From assembly GCA_032719365.1 (NCBI GenBank), contig CM064874.1, positions 38,550,716 through 38,614,715 on the forward strand: DNA of 64,000 nucleotides. The letters run 5' to 3'. Source of the DNA: Prinsepia uniflora (lineage: Eukaryota; Streptophyta; Magnoliopsida; Rosales; Rosaceae). The notes beneath the pieces are model-generated. The model was not told the DNA's origin and made no database searches. It was given only the letters and a program-made list of their open reading frames with translations. Made by a program: the position numbers and the translations under genes. This document shows positions 21,460 through 33,087 of this stretch, in pieces. Positions within the stretch are counted from its first letter, which is position 1. Every line of letters starts with the position of its first letter.

Positions 21460-23890
21460 AAATGTCATGGTTATGTTCTTGGAGCTCATACGAGCATGTA
21501 GGTGCGAAAAGGAAAGGTTTTGGACGATGGGAGTGGCCGAAACAAGAGTTCAAAGTTTGACCGAAACTTTGGAAGCCTATATCTTCAAAACCAGTTACTT
21601 TCTCTCAATTCTGGGTTCAGATTTGGATTCCTTGGCTCGAGTAGACAGATTTTCATATATAGATCATAAGATTTGATTAATAAATGAGAGAGTTATGGAG
21701 GTTTGAAAAACCAGCCAACAATGGCAGTTCTCCTGCCGCTGGACCAGACGGCGGTGCACGGTGGTGTCGGTTGTCTTCTCCAGCAAGGATGATGACCAGT
21801 GTTGACTTTGATGACATCGAGGGTTGACTTGGGCCGTTGACTTTGATGACATCAGTGTTGACTTTCATGACATTAGCGTTGACTTTCATGATGTCAGCAT
21901 TAACTTTGACCACAGACGTCAGTGCTGTCCGTTGAATTTTTCTTGACCAAACTTTAACTGGCATGTGAGGGTGCATGGGAAATAGTTTTGATGTCAAACC
22001 GATCTTATTCGAAAAGTTTTGACGTTCTAAATCCAATGGCGGTAGTTTCAGGTCAATTAAAGATCGTTTAATAGGTCATTTAGAGGTTTTAAGCCTCGAG
22101 ACTTTTTCTCGATTCTGGGGTAGTTATGGGTCTTATCTATGGACTTGTATAGGTTGATAATGACCTTTGGATATGATTCGAACAGGTCCGGGTGTCCCAG
22201 AGATTGTGGATTAGCCTCGGAATGGATTACATCATGGGATTTGAGCACACAACATTTACAGTTTGTGAGTGGACTTTGTTTTATGAAATGATGCATGCAT
22301 AACTGTTTTATATGTTTTATGATCATGATTTGAGACGCATTGATTGCATGATATTTTGAATATTATTGGCCATTTTCGTAGAAAATACTGTTGTATTGCA
22401 TGTATTTTGAGATTTTTGTTTTATATGATATTTGGGTTTAGGCCGAGTTTTCAACGTGCATGTGGTTATGTGTTTTGACTAATTTCATGGAAAGGCATGA
22501 AACCAAGGATTTGAGTATCGGTTTTGAATGATTTCACAGAGATGATTGAAATGCTAGGCCGAGTTTTCTACGTGCTTGTTGTTTATGTGTTTTGAATGAT
22601 TTCACGGAAAGGCGTGAAAATAAAGATTTAAACCATCGGTTTTGAATGATTTCACAGAGATGCGTGAAATGCTATTTCGGGCATAAGACCCAGTTAGATA
22701 TTGACTTTGCCTTCGATTATAGTCAAATGTGATTTTGAACAACGATTTGAATAATGAAATGGTTTTCAGATTTGGAAATTTGTTTCAGGCTTGTGTCCCA
22801 GTGATTTGTGGTTTGACTTAGAGTATAGTCAAAAGTGGAATATATCGAGCTTATGACCCAGTTATGATTTATGATATGATATTTCAGGCTGTGACCTGTT
22901 ATGGATTTACGAGTTTGAATTTGATAGGATTCGAGGAATCCTGGATTTATGAAGTGTTTCTTAACATTTCTTTTATGCTGGTTTTGTGGAAACTATTTGA
23001 TAAACTATATTTCGGGTGTGGGCACCTTTGAGATGATTTGTGAAATGTTTTCCACACGACCATCCTCTATGATGTGATGATAGCCTCCGGACATCAACCA
23101 TCTTGTGTGATGTGTGATCCTAGAGAGGTCATGAGGACACTGCATGCAGGAGTGTCAGAGATGGAAATTTGGCAGACGTCGAGCCAGGGGTTCCGATCCT
23201 GTAGATGCCATTGCTCAGACGTCGACCATCTTATGTGATGTGTGATCCTAAGTTAGACTACCTAGACGTCGAGCCACGAGCTCTGAGCCTGGTGTATATT
23301 CAGATGTGTAATCCCGAGTCACGTGCGTAGCGCTGATATCGTGACTGGTGATGATGTCGCATGATTGGATATTGGATAAAGAATATAGGTGAACATGTTT
23401 TCATGAGACTCTGGATGTGAGTCTATGTTTGGGCAGAGGCCCTATTGAGATGCTTTTACGTTATTTGATTTGGGCTGAGACTCTATGTGATTTGGTTTTG
23501 GGCTAAGACCCCTATTGAAGAAATGGCTTTGATTGAGCCATGTTTTCATTTTGTTTTGATTTGAAAAGCAATATGATTTGCTTTTAAGAAAGTATTTAAA
23601 ATACTGTTTTCTGATGCATGCATGTTTTTACATGAAGAGTATAAATGCCTCTTCATTAAATGGTTTTGTAAACTATTTTTTTTGGTCAATTCATAGCTTT
23701 TAAAGTTTTGATACCTTTCAGGTTGATCACGGATGTAGGCTGTAACAGAGACCGAGATATCACATGCTGCCGCGGATTCCACAAGTCACCGTGCACTCTG
23801 GTAACCCCAAGCGGGTTACGATTTATCCTTGGTTTGGCACGTGGTGTTAGACGGAAGTATGACGCATCCCACGATAATCTAAAGGGATTG
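21460..23890 (+). other. Element I 3' LTR, middle segment
   Basis: No gene is present. It aligns with 2284-5990 of the 5' LTR. A run of short direct repeats (about 21826-21915, TTGACTTTGATGACATCAG type) and recurrent 'GACCCAGTT' motifs lie here. The last bases, GATTG, are the target duplication of element II. Confidence 0.7.
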
Positions 23891-23996
23891 TGTAACAACC
23901 CGTCCCAAATTCCTAGATTAGATTAGTGACGAATCACGATTAGTGAGGCTAATCCGTGATTAGTTGGGCGAAATCGGACGAACGATGCAAAATCAC

Positions 23997-24330
23997 CGTT
24001 TTGCCCTGACGTGGGTAAAACGTTGACTTTTCATTCGGGCTGTCAAATGGACTTTGACCGATGACCGTGACGTAATTTAGGACGTCACGAGTTCATAGAC
24101 AGGTGGTACGTTCAATTCCGACGTTCGAGGAGGAAGTTATGACGTTCGGAAGTTTGGGGGCATTTTAGTAATTTTGGTTAAAAAGGTGCAAATGTTGACT
24201 TTTTCACCGGGAGGTCCGATGGCCGAGGGCCGAGGACCGTTACGTAGATAAGGACGATACAAATCCATAGACAGGCGGCACGTCAAATTCGGACGTTCGA
24301 CGGCGAAGTTACGGTTCACGGAAGTTCAAG
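23997..24330 (+). repeat. Two tandem ~160-bp modules in the U3 start of the family LTR
   Basis: Each module reads in order GTTGACTTTT, a purine-rich 'GGGAGGTCCGATGG' type block, GACCGTTACGTA, CATAGACAGG(C/T)GG(C/T)ACGT and GACGTTCGA..GAAGTTA. Copies one and two are at about 24020-24150 and 24190-24330. The same pair, in reverse, is visible in the LTRs of element VI (about 46790-47115 and 51270-51595) and partly in the LTRs at 1-2283, 21140-21340 and 41770-41920. Conservation in otherwise drifting LTRs suggests promoter or enhancer function; that is inference. Confidence 0.65.
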
Positions 24331-25807
24331 TGCACTATTACACGAATTACGAAACGACCTAACTTTTGGACTTTAGTGGGGCCCAGATATTTAATGGAGG
24401 CCCAATGCATGAGTGACAAGTGTCACCCATCCACAGGCCACCCAAATTGATTCATGCATCGACCAACCTTTTCATTTTTCCATTTTCAAACATTTTCCCG
24501 ATCTCACACCCACCATTTTCTCTCATCTGTGCAACCCAAACCCATCCAACCTTCAACCCATGATCATTTGAGGAACCAGGAGAGTGAGGGAAGGACTGAG
24601 GATGATGGTGGCCGGCCAGGAGGGAGCCACCATGCACGGCGGAAACCTGAACCCGAGGTAATGCTCGGTTTTTATTTTTGGATCCATAATTGTGTTTTTG
24701 TGGATATAGTTGATATTAGATGATTAGGATGGGCTTAATGAGTCATTAGGGTCCTAATGGAATGGTTTTGGGAGGTGTAGGACGGCTGTGAAGCCATGGG
24801 TGGATTTTAGGACATTTGAATCGTATGGTTTAAGAATTGAACCATGAAATTTAGGTGTTTTTAGGTTGTTTTGATGATTAGAAATGATAGGGAATGAAGA
24901 GATATGAATTATAGGATTAATTAGGGTTGAAATCGAACCAAAATAGAGGGAGAAAACCCCTGAACCGTTCACGCCGGTTCGAAACAGTGCATGAATAGTG
25001 AACCGGTTCAGAACAGTAACTGCTGGAGGTAGGAGACGATGAACAGTGTTCAACATATGAAATCTTCTATTCGATGTAACGAAGATTTTGGGACTAATCT
25101 CGCGTCAATCGGACATCGTTTCGATAGGTTTCGGGCTGTCGGAAGATTTAGGATCGGTTTAAAAATAGTTAAAAGTTCGGGAAAATTACGGGACTTTGGT
25201 AGGAGGTTAATTAAGTAGTTAGTAACCTTCTATTAAAATTTGGACAGGTTTGGGAGTCTCGGTGATGGTGATCGGCTCGGGAGGAGCCTATGGCACGCAA
25301 ATCGAGGCGGCTGCTCGGACGGTCTGTGAGTGGACCTTGTTTTCTAAATTGGTGCATGCATAAATTTTTATTATATGTTTTAAATACTTTTTTGTGATGT
25401 CATGAGTGCATTTGGATGTGTGGTTACGTATAGGCACGTATTTCGAAATTTCGGCCCTATACGGTGCCTATATGGGTCCGTATGTCTTTATTGGTCTAAG
25501 TGAAATGGTTTTGGATTTCCAAAAGGATAATGAATGTGATTTGATGATGTTTATTTGGATATTTGTGAATTATATGGTTTCACGTATTTCGAGGCGATTT
25601 ACGTGCTTGCACGTAAAACGAGGTTTTCTGGCTTTACACTGATTTTCCATACTTATGGTTTTGGATATGATTTCATGAAATGATTTTGGAGAAAAGGTAA
25701 CTGTCGGACTTGAGGTCCATTTGATTTAACGAGGCATCGGGCCGGAGGCCCAGTTGGTTTACGACTCGGAATTGAGGTCCAGTTTCTATGTGGATTCGGG
25801 CCTAGCG

Positions 25808-28800
25808 TGTAACGACCCGTCCCGAATTCCAGGATTAGATTAGTCATTATTCTCGTTTAGTGAGGTTGAACGGTGCTTAGTAGGGCGGAATCGGACAAAT
25901 TGTGCAAAATGACCGTTTTGCCCCTAGTCGTGGGCAAACTGTTGACTTTTTGATCGGGTGGCACGTTCGATTCCGACATTCGTAGAGAAAGTTATGATGT
26001 TCGGAAGTTGAGGGGTATTTTGGTAATTTGGCTTACTAAGGGCCAAATGTTGACTTTTTGACTGGGAGGTCCGATGGACGAGGGCCAAAGACCGTTACGT
26101 AGGTATCGTCAATACGAATCCAATGACAGGCGGCATGCCAAAATCGGAGATTCGACGACGAAGTTATGGTCAAGGACGTAAAACGTGATTAACCGAGACT
26201 CGGAATAAAATAATAATATAATAATAAAATCTGATTACCCTAATCCCAAACCAATCTGGACCCTTGATGTATGACACATGTCATCATCCCCTTCATTCCC
26301 TAAATCAGGGATCTTTGCTGGCCATTTGGGTTAATTAATTATTCCCTCTCCTCAAATCCTCACCCTTCATTTTATATGGAGATTGAATCTGGGCCGTTGA
26401 TCTCATTCCTTCTCTCTTTATTTGATCAGACCACACATCCTCTCATTTTCATTCTCCCTCAAAACCGTGAGCACGGTTTCCTTCCTTGATCATGCACATC
26501 ATCACCTCACAGCCCAGCCTCACACACCAGACGGTACCAGACGAACCCCAGCCACCTCTAGACGCCGGCCACCACCTCACGGCCGCCCTGCACGGCCGGG
26601 AAACCTCCCAGACCCGAGAGGAAACCAAACAACCCGATCAACCCAAAATCGTCCAACCATCCAAACCTTCATATCAGGACTCGAACAAACCTAGGACAAG
26701 GACCACTGGAACCTTAGGACAACTCAGACCACGACTGGACGAGCCACGGCGGCGCCACGACGGCGATATGCCCAGAAACCCGAGAAGGTTTGATTTTCTT
26801 CCCTGTTTCGAAACACTGGTTTTTGACATTGGGATTGCTTGCTTACTTCTGAAACATGTCCTCGGAACCTAGACGACCATTTTGGACCCTGAACCACGGC
26901 CGGAATCTCGACGAGTCGCCGGAGTTGATGACCTGAGTTCTCAGCCGATTTTCCTGTCAGATTTCAGGTAGTTAAATCAACCTAAAAATGATTTTGGATG
27001 TCACAGAACCGTAGAGGAGGTTATGACGAGTCCATAGGATCAACCCGTATCAAAAATGGTGGTCTGAAACTCGATCTGTGATCGGGTCAAGCCGTGGGTC
27101 GACGGCGACCCGGTTACAGACCCGGTTTCAGAACCCGGTTACTGTAGCATGATGTCATCAGGGTTGACCTGAGTGTTGAACTGGCGCGTGAAGGGTATTT
27201 TGGGGAAACTTCCAACATGACTTTAATCTATTCGATCTAACGGACATTTTGGAATTGATTTCGTGTCGATCGGACACAGTCTCGATATTGTTCGGGATGT
27301 CCGAAGGTTTTAAATCAAGTTCAAAAATAAGTAAAAATTCGGGAAAATTACGGGACTTTGATAGGATGTTAATTATGAGGTTAGTGACCCTCTAATGTGA
27401 TTTGGACAGGATTGGGAGTCCCGGTGATAGTGGTGTGGCCCGAGAGGGCCGGTGGCACGCGTATCGAGGCATACCGTTAAAACGGTCTGTGAGTGGACTT
27501 TGGTTTTATAAATTCTATGCATGCTTAAATGTTTTATATGGATTATGGTTGTGATTGTATGAGGTTAATTTGGTTGTTGGTAAATTGTACGGTTTCACGA
27601 ATTTCGAGGCGATTTACGTGCTTGCACGTAAATCGAGGTTTCTGATTTTACATGGATTTTCCATATTTATGACTTGGATATAATGTGATGAAATGGTTTT
27701 GAAATTGGAAATATGAACTTGGGCTTGAGGCCCAATTATGTTTGAAATTTCGGACTTGGAGTCCATTTGAGAATCGGGCCGGGGGCCCAGTTGGTTAATG
27801 AAATTGGGCCAGGGGCCCAGTTGGTATGAAATCGGGCTGAGACCCATTTAAGTTATGTTATCGGGCCAGGGGCCCAGTTGGTTTACAAATCGGGCCGTGG
27901 GCCCAGTGGTTCATAAAATCGGGCATGAGGCCCAGTTGAATTATAAGTGTGATTTCGGGTCAGGGACCCTATGTTTAATAAATGTGATTTCGGGTCAGGG
28001 ACCCTATGTTTAATAATTGTGATTTTGGGTCAGGGACCCTAAATGGAATTACATGGTTTTATGGAAATTTCGGGCAAGGCCCAATTGTAATGATGTGATA
28101 AAAGGATTTAATAAAACTGTTTTCCATATACCATCTAGATACAAGGATATATGATGGTCTCCTCCAGATGTCTGGGACACTGGGGAAGTCACGGTGCATT
28201 GCCTGCGAGGGGTCATTATACGGAGCAGCCGGACCGTATGATGACTCAGGAGCAGGATTGCTATGATTGACGTCAGGGACGTCAGACATCAGGGATGTCA
28301 GATATATGGACCCAGAGAGACCCCGGGAAGCACGCGTAGCTTATGAAACCGTGAGATATGACGTCAGGGACGTCTAGCATCAGGGATGCTGGTGATGGTA
28401 ATGGTAAAATACGAATTAATGAAATGGCTTTCCGGGTGGATCTGTGATTATATGATTTTAATGGATTGATGTTCATTTATGGTTTTGGGTGGTGACCCAC
28501 ATGGTTGTCTATGTATAGTTGTGGTATTTCACAGTTTTGGGCTGAGTTCCCACACTTGGTTTTTGGTTAACGGTTTTTGGGCTAAGGCCCTAATGGCTCG
28601 GTTGAGCAAACGTTTTGGTTACTGGTTTTCGTGGCATGCATATGTTTTTATTGGAGGGCATAAATGTCTTATAAATGTATTTGGTAAACTTATTGGTTTT
28701 TTTCCACTCACATCTTTTGGTTTTAATGCCCTTCAGGTTGATTACGGATGCGATTGCAGCAGAGACTGGGACATTGCACACCTCCTCCATCGATCCTTGC

Positions 28801-28920
28801 GCACTCTGGATGCCCCGTTTGGGCAGTGGCTCTTGGTTATCCCTTGTCTGACACCCTTTGTTGGACGGGAGCAGGGCACATTCCACGGTAATCCCAGGGG
28901 GATTGGGATGGGTCCTGTCA
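25808..28920 (+). mobile_element. Solo LTR III inside element II's 5' LTR
   Basis: It starts TGTAACGACCCGTCCCGAAT and ends GGGATGGGTCCTGTCA, 3113 bp. The 5-bp TSD TAGCG is perfect (25803-25807 and 28921-28925). Deleting the segment restores the 'GGGCCTAGCGCCCAGTTATG' order seen intact at 33834-33853 in the 3' LTR of element II. There is no interior, PBS or second LTR, so it is a solo LTR left by LTR-LTR recombination. It contains a minisatellite of GGCCCAGTTGG units at 27715-28090. Confidence 0.93.
27715..28090 (+). repeat. Minisatellite of GGGCC...GGCCCAGTTGG units
   Basis: Units of about 30-45 bp repeat around a core such as CGGGCCAGGGGCCCAGTTGG (27743, 27777, 27800, 27860, 27889 and on). 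They then change to three near-identical units 'GATTTCGGGTCAGGGACCCT' (about 27951-28040). Each core is a short palindrome (GGGCC/GGCCC or GGGTC/GACCC) able to form a hairpin. Sparser copies of the motif occur in all LTRs of the family. Confidence 0.85.
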
Positions 28921-29540
28921 TAGCGCCCAGTTATGTGGTACAAATGGTTTTTACGAATCATGACGGTTTATGGGAACCGGCATGAACCCATGAAAAGGAT
29001 TTTATGGTTCATGACGGCTTATGGGGGCCGGGCATGAATCCTCGAAAAGTTTAAAGAATGACTTCAAAAGGTTTTTCATATGCCATCCTTTATATATGAT
29101 TGTCTCCTCCGGAGTGGGTCGTTGGCCTGGGTGGACCCCGGAGTAGTCACGGAGCACTGACTGAGTGGAGTCGCCCCCCAGTTAGGTTCCTTACTCTCAG
29201 GATGGGCATGATTCGTTAGCTCCAGGGAGGGTCATTGATCTACGGACATTGACCTAGGTGGACCCTGGAGAGACTTGGGTTTGAGACCCCGGTTAGCACA
29301 CGTGTAGCTTTATTTTACTGTGACAGGTTCTGGATATGAAATATAATGGATAATAAACATGATTTCAATTGGTTTGGGAAATTGTGTTTTATGATGTTAT
29401 GGTTTTCTGTAAATGGTTTTGGGCAGGAGCCCGTGTGACTTGGATTTACGGAACTTGGGGTTGTGACCCTAAATATGGATGTTTTAACATATGTGATTGG
29501 ATAAATAGTTTTACTATGCATGCATGCTTTTTAGTGGAGG

Positions 29541-29548
29541 GTATAAAT
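29541..29548 (+). promoter_or_regulatory. Candidate TATA box near the 3' end of the family LTR
   Basis: GTATAAATG preceded by GCATGC and followed about 45 bases later by TTATAAACT is conserved in the LTR copies (4259, 4555, 23640, 29541, 34458). It is the best core-promoter candidate in an LTR of this family, though it lies only about 260 bases from the LTR end, which would make R and U5 short. Confidence 0.35.
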
Positions 29549-29803
29549 GTCTTCTTGTGAAACGTTTTTATAAACTCTTTATTTTTGTCCACTCACAGTC
29601 TTTCTGTTTTTAATACCCTTCAGGTTGACATCGGATGTGGACTGTAGCAGAGACCGAGATATCACATGCCTCCTCCGGATCCTGTCGTACTCTGATAGCC
29701 CGGGAGGGCAAAGGTCGGAAATATCCCTTGTCTGACACTTCGTGTCAGACGGGAGCAGGGTCATCCCGCGTTAATCCCGGGGGGATTGGGATGGGTCATG
29801 TTA

Positions 29804-32800
29804 CTCTGAATTCTAGGGTGCGTTTTGCGCATTACTCCGTACGCAAGTCGAGGATGTGATATCTCAAGTGGCTACAGTTCGTGGTCAACCTGATTGTTGG
29901 GATGCTGATACGATAGTTAGTAGGACTGTATCGAGGAATGTCTTGGTTCGGCACTTGATGCCGGGGTTGCCATAGTTCTGTCGTGGTTGACAGTGTGGGA
30001 CCCTAGTAAGGATTAACGTATTCGTATTTTGGAGTTATGATCGTGTGACGGCTAGTTGGGATCGTCTTTCACGATGTCGTAGGATCGGTTCCGCCGACTG
30101 ATTCGGTGTTTTTACCCTTAGAGGGTCGGATTGGTTGAGTTAAATGGATTTACTGCTCCTGGTGGTTAGCAGTCGAGTTTGGGGAACTCTGGTTGAACTT
30201 ATGGCAGTTGGTAGCCAGATTCGAGGAATCCTAGTTGGATTGACGGTAGGATTGGATTGACGTCTTTATGATGTCAAGACCGCGGAGTCGGTCAGAGCGT
30301 GGATTATACTGTTTTTCGCAGTTGGGTTCAGGGGAACCCTAGGCGTGATCGTGGAATCCTAAGGTAGGATGTGTATGTTTCGGAACGGTGAGTTGACGAG
30401 TGGTTAGACTCTGACGACATTTCGAAGTCAAGACCGTCGGTCATGTCAGGTTGAGTGATGGGACTGCACTCTGCAGTCGAGGTTGTACTTATCGGTTAGA
30501 CCTAGTCGGTCGTCGTACTATCGTAGTTGCGATGGGCTATTGGTGCAGCTAAGGTCACGGACGGCTTGGTAGACGACAGTGGTTGAGTCAAGTTACGACT
30601 AGTTAGAGTTTGGTTGGACAAGTTATCAGGGTTGGTACTTGTCGATGGAATCCCGGAGTGGGGATACGGAGTAGTTGGTACGAGCGGTTGATTCCGTTGG
30701 ATGCGGAGTCTGGATATCGAGGTGTTTGGTAGTTAGGTCTACACGAGTTTGTGGCAGGCGCTACTATCGAGAATGGTCGTAGTTACGTTTGTTGGGAATC
30801 GGTGACGTTCAGGTGACGTTTCCTTTTCTCGTATGCGTTATCAGGGTGACTGTACCCAGAGTTGTTGGGTACGAAGGAGGTAGAGTTTCTCCTTTTCGAG
30901 CAGAGGTACGGGGTCGTCGCTCGGTATGAGCGGAGATCCAGGGTTGTCAGTTTTGCACATGGTGTGCCGATGCTGATATTGATACTAGTGCAAGTGATAA
31001 TGCGTTGGTGCTGGTACTAGCGCTGGTGCTGGTGCCGGTGATCGTGATGACGGTGAGTTACGAGTCGGGATGTGACTCCGTCGTGATGAGCATATGTTCA
31101 GTATCGGTGATCCGGGAGTGGATCACGGTTAGAGTTAAATTGGTTAAGGGACACGTGGTTGATGTCCGAGTATGTTGTTTCCAAGCTGGTTGGAACTTCG
31201 GAATCGCGAGAGGTTGCGATTGAGGTGACGAATGTAATGCGGGTTGTCCGCATTGGTAATTGGTATATCGAAGTCATTTTGGGTGACTTCTTAGATTCTA
31301 TCATAATTGATGATGGTAGATGATGTTGATGATGTAGATGTTGTTGGTTGCCACTAGTACATTTGTCGTGTATTGGTTGGTGGACCCGGGATTTATCTTG
31401 GGTCATCAGGTGGAGTGAGTATATCGAAGTTAGGTGACTGAGATTTCTCATTCTCTGCTTGGTGGCAGACGATGTCAGGTTACATGGCGTGGTGAATGCA
31501 GCGAGTTTTGTTTGCATTCACGTAGGATGGATTTTGATGTCATTATATTCGATCATCTTTGGTTTTCCTCGGTGGAATGCCAAGGATTGATACGAGGTAA
31601 TCAGTGAGAACCCACAGTCTCGGCGTGTCTCGTCGTTGACTAATCTATTTAGATGTGGGAATTGGTTTAGGACTTTGGGTATTGTTAGGGATCTGGATCG
31701 TGATCTGGATGATCCAGATAGGTGGAAAGTTTATCACTTTTTCTAGGATGTTTGAGTGGAGCGTGATGGGACTGAACTTCTTTTCGAAGTGAATGCTGTA
31801 TGGTATATTACTCAGGTGAGTAGTTTTCCGACGTGGTCGGATTTTGGTCAGCCTAGGTGTGTTGATATTGGGATTGGCTTCCCTATGAAGTCAATCAAAG
31901 GTATTGAGGTAATGTTTTAAACGGGTAACCGATAGGTTCGATTTTGATGCGTCTCGGTAGACGTGAACGATATTTCGGGTTTTGGAATCAGATTTCTGGA
32001 TGACGATTCAGGATTTGATTTTGGAACTTGAAAGAGGATTTCTTGATTTGGGTTTTGGAATCGGATTCTGGGTGACGATTCAGGATTTGATTCTGGAGCT
32101 TGATAGTGGATTTCCTTTTAAGGATTTGGGTTCGGAATGGTTATTCCTAATGCTAGCTTACGGAATGATGATTTCGGATTCGGAATTGGATATGATTATG
32201 GATATGATTTCTGGTTTTGGATTCAGGATTTCTTACGAAATTGCGGATTTGGATTTGAAAATGGATGTTGGGTTGGAGTTTCGATTTGTCTAATGCTGGA
32301 TTGGACAGATGGACTCCATTATAGAAACGTGATTGCCTACAACCTAGGTCGTCGTTGTTGTTGTGGTAAGTTGATTGATAGGTAGATGTACGTACCTTGT
32401 GCATTGTTTGAGGTACGATACTGGATAGGCTTGTGATGCCTGGTGGTGGTATATAGGTTATACCAGTAGTACGTTGGTGAGAGTGTTGGTAGTCGGCTTA
32501 GTTCTGATACCATTGGATTAGTCGAGAGCGTGAACTGGACATTGGATACTGTGCACTAGGTCATGGTATTTCTGATGGGTCTAGTTACACACATGTCGTG
32601 TTAGATGTTGGTAATTGTATACTCAGGTTGAGTGAGTTGGTGGTTAGTGTAACCACGAGTGGGTGTAGTGTTAGTTTTTGACTGGCGACTGTCAAGTGGT
32701 GACAGATTGTTGAAGGTGTCAACGTGGATCGTTGAGTGAGATCTGATGACTCCCAGTGGGAGCAGATATCAGGATAGATTGGTAATTAAAAAAAATGAAT

Positions 32801-33087
32801 CGTCTAGTTGTTGTGTCAATGAAACGGTAGATTTGACAATTAGTGTCAATTCGGGACGTATGGCTACTATCATTCGACGTGGTCGAATGCAGTCAATGCG
32901 ACGTGAGTGTTAGTTGTACGTCTGGGTGCAGACAAGTTTTGTTCTGGTTAGTTGGTGTACGAGTGTACACGTGTTTCGAGGTCGATTCTACTTTCCACGG
33001 GGTGGATGTGGAATCAGGATAGTTGGAGTTTCGATAACGGAACTAATTAAGGAGGGCACGTGGGCCATAATTTTGGGAGGTGTTCAA
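29804..33087 (+). mobile_element. Interior of element II (decayed gag-pol region)
   Basis: About 3.3 kb without long frames. A gag remnant is readable at about 30815-30950. 'GGTGCTGGTACTAGCGCTGG' low-complexity sequence lies at about 31005-31045 and a run of GGATTTG/ATTCGGA-type simple sequence at about 31985-32290; the 103-codon frame there is a product of that simple sequence. Both blocks recur in reverse in element VI (about 49845-49940 and 48290-48510), so II and VI share one interior type. Confidence 0.7.
30815..30950 (+). pseudogene. gag remnant of element II
   Basis: One frame gives SYAL then a stop, then YPELLGTKEVEFLLFEQRYG followed by VARYERRSR. This parallels the C-terminal half of the retrotransposon gag domain and matches the element I remnant (VARYEHRF). 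An in-frame TGA interrupts it, and no upstream or downstream gag is open. Confidence 0.55.

Noticed and set aside
28479..28985. 168-codon plus-strand frame in solo LTR III
   Set aside because: It runs through conserved LTR sequence with no start context, and frames are not kept in the other LTR copies (for example 34286-34720 and 23400-23890).
31982..32293. 103-codon plus-strand reading frame in element II
   Set aside because: It is made of GGATTTG/ATTCGGA simple sequence; the reverse copy in element VI (about 48290-48510) does not keep the frame.
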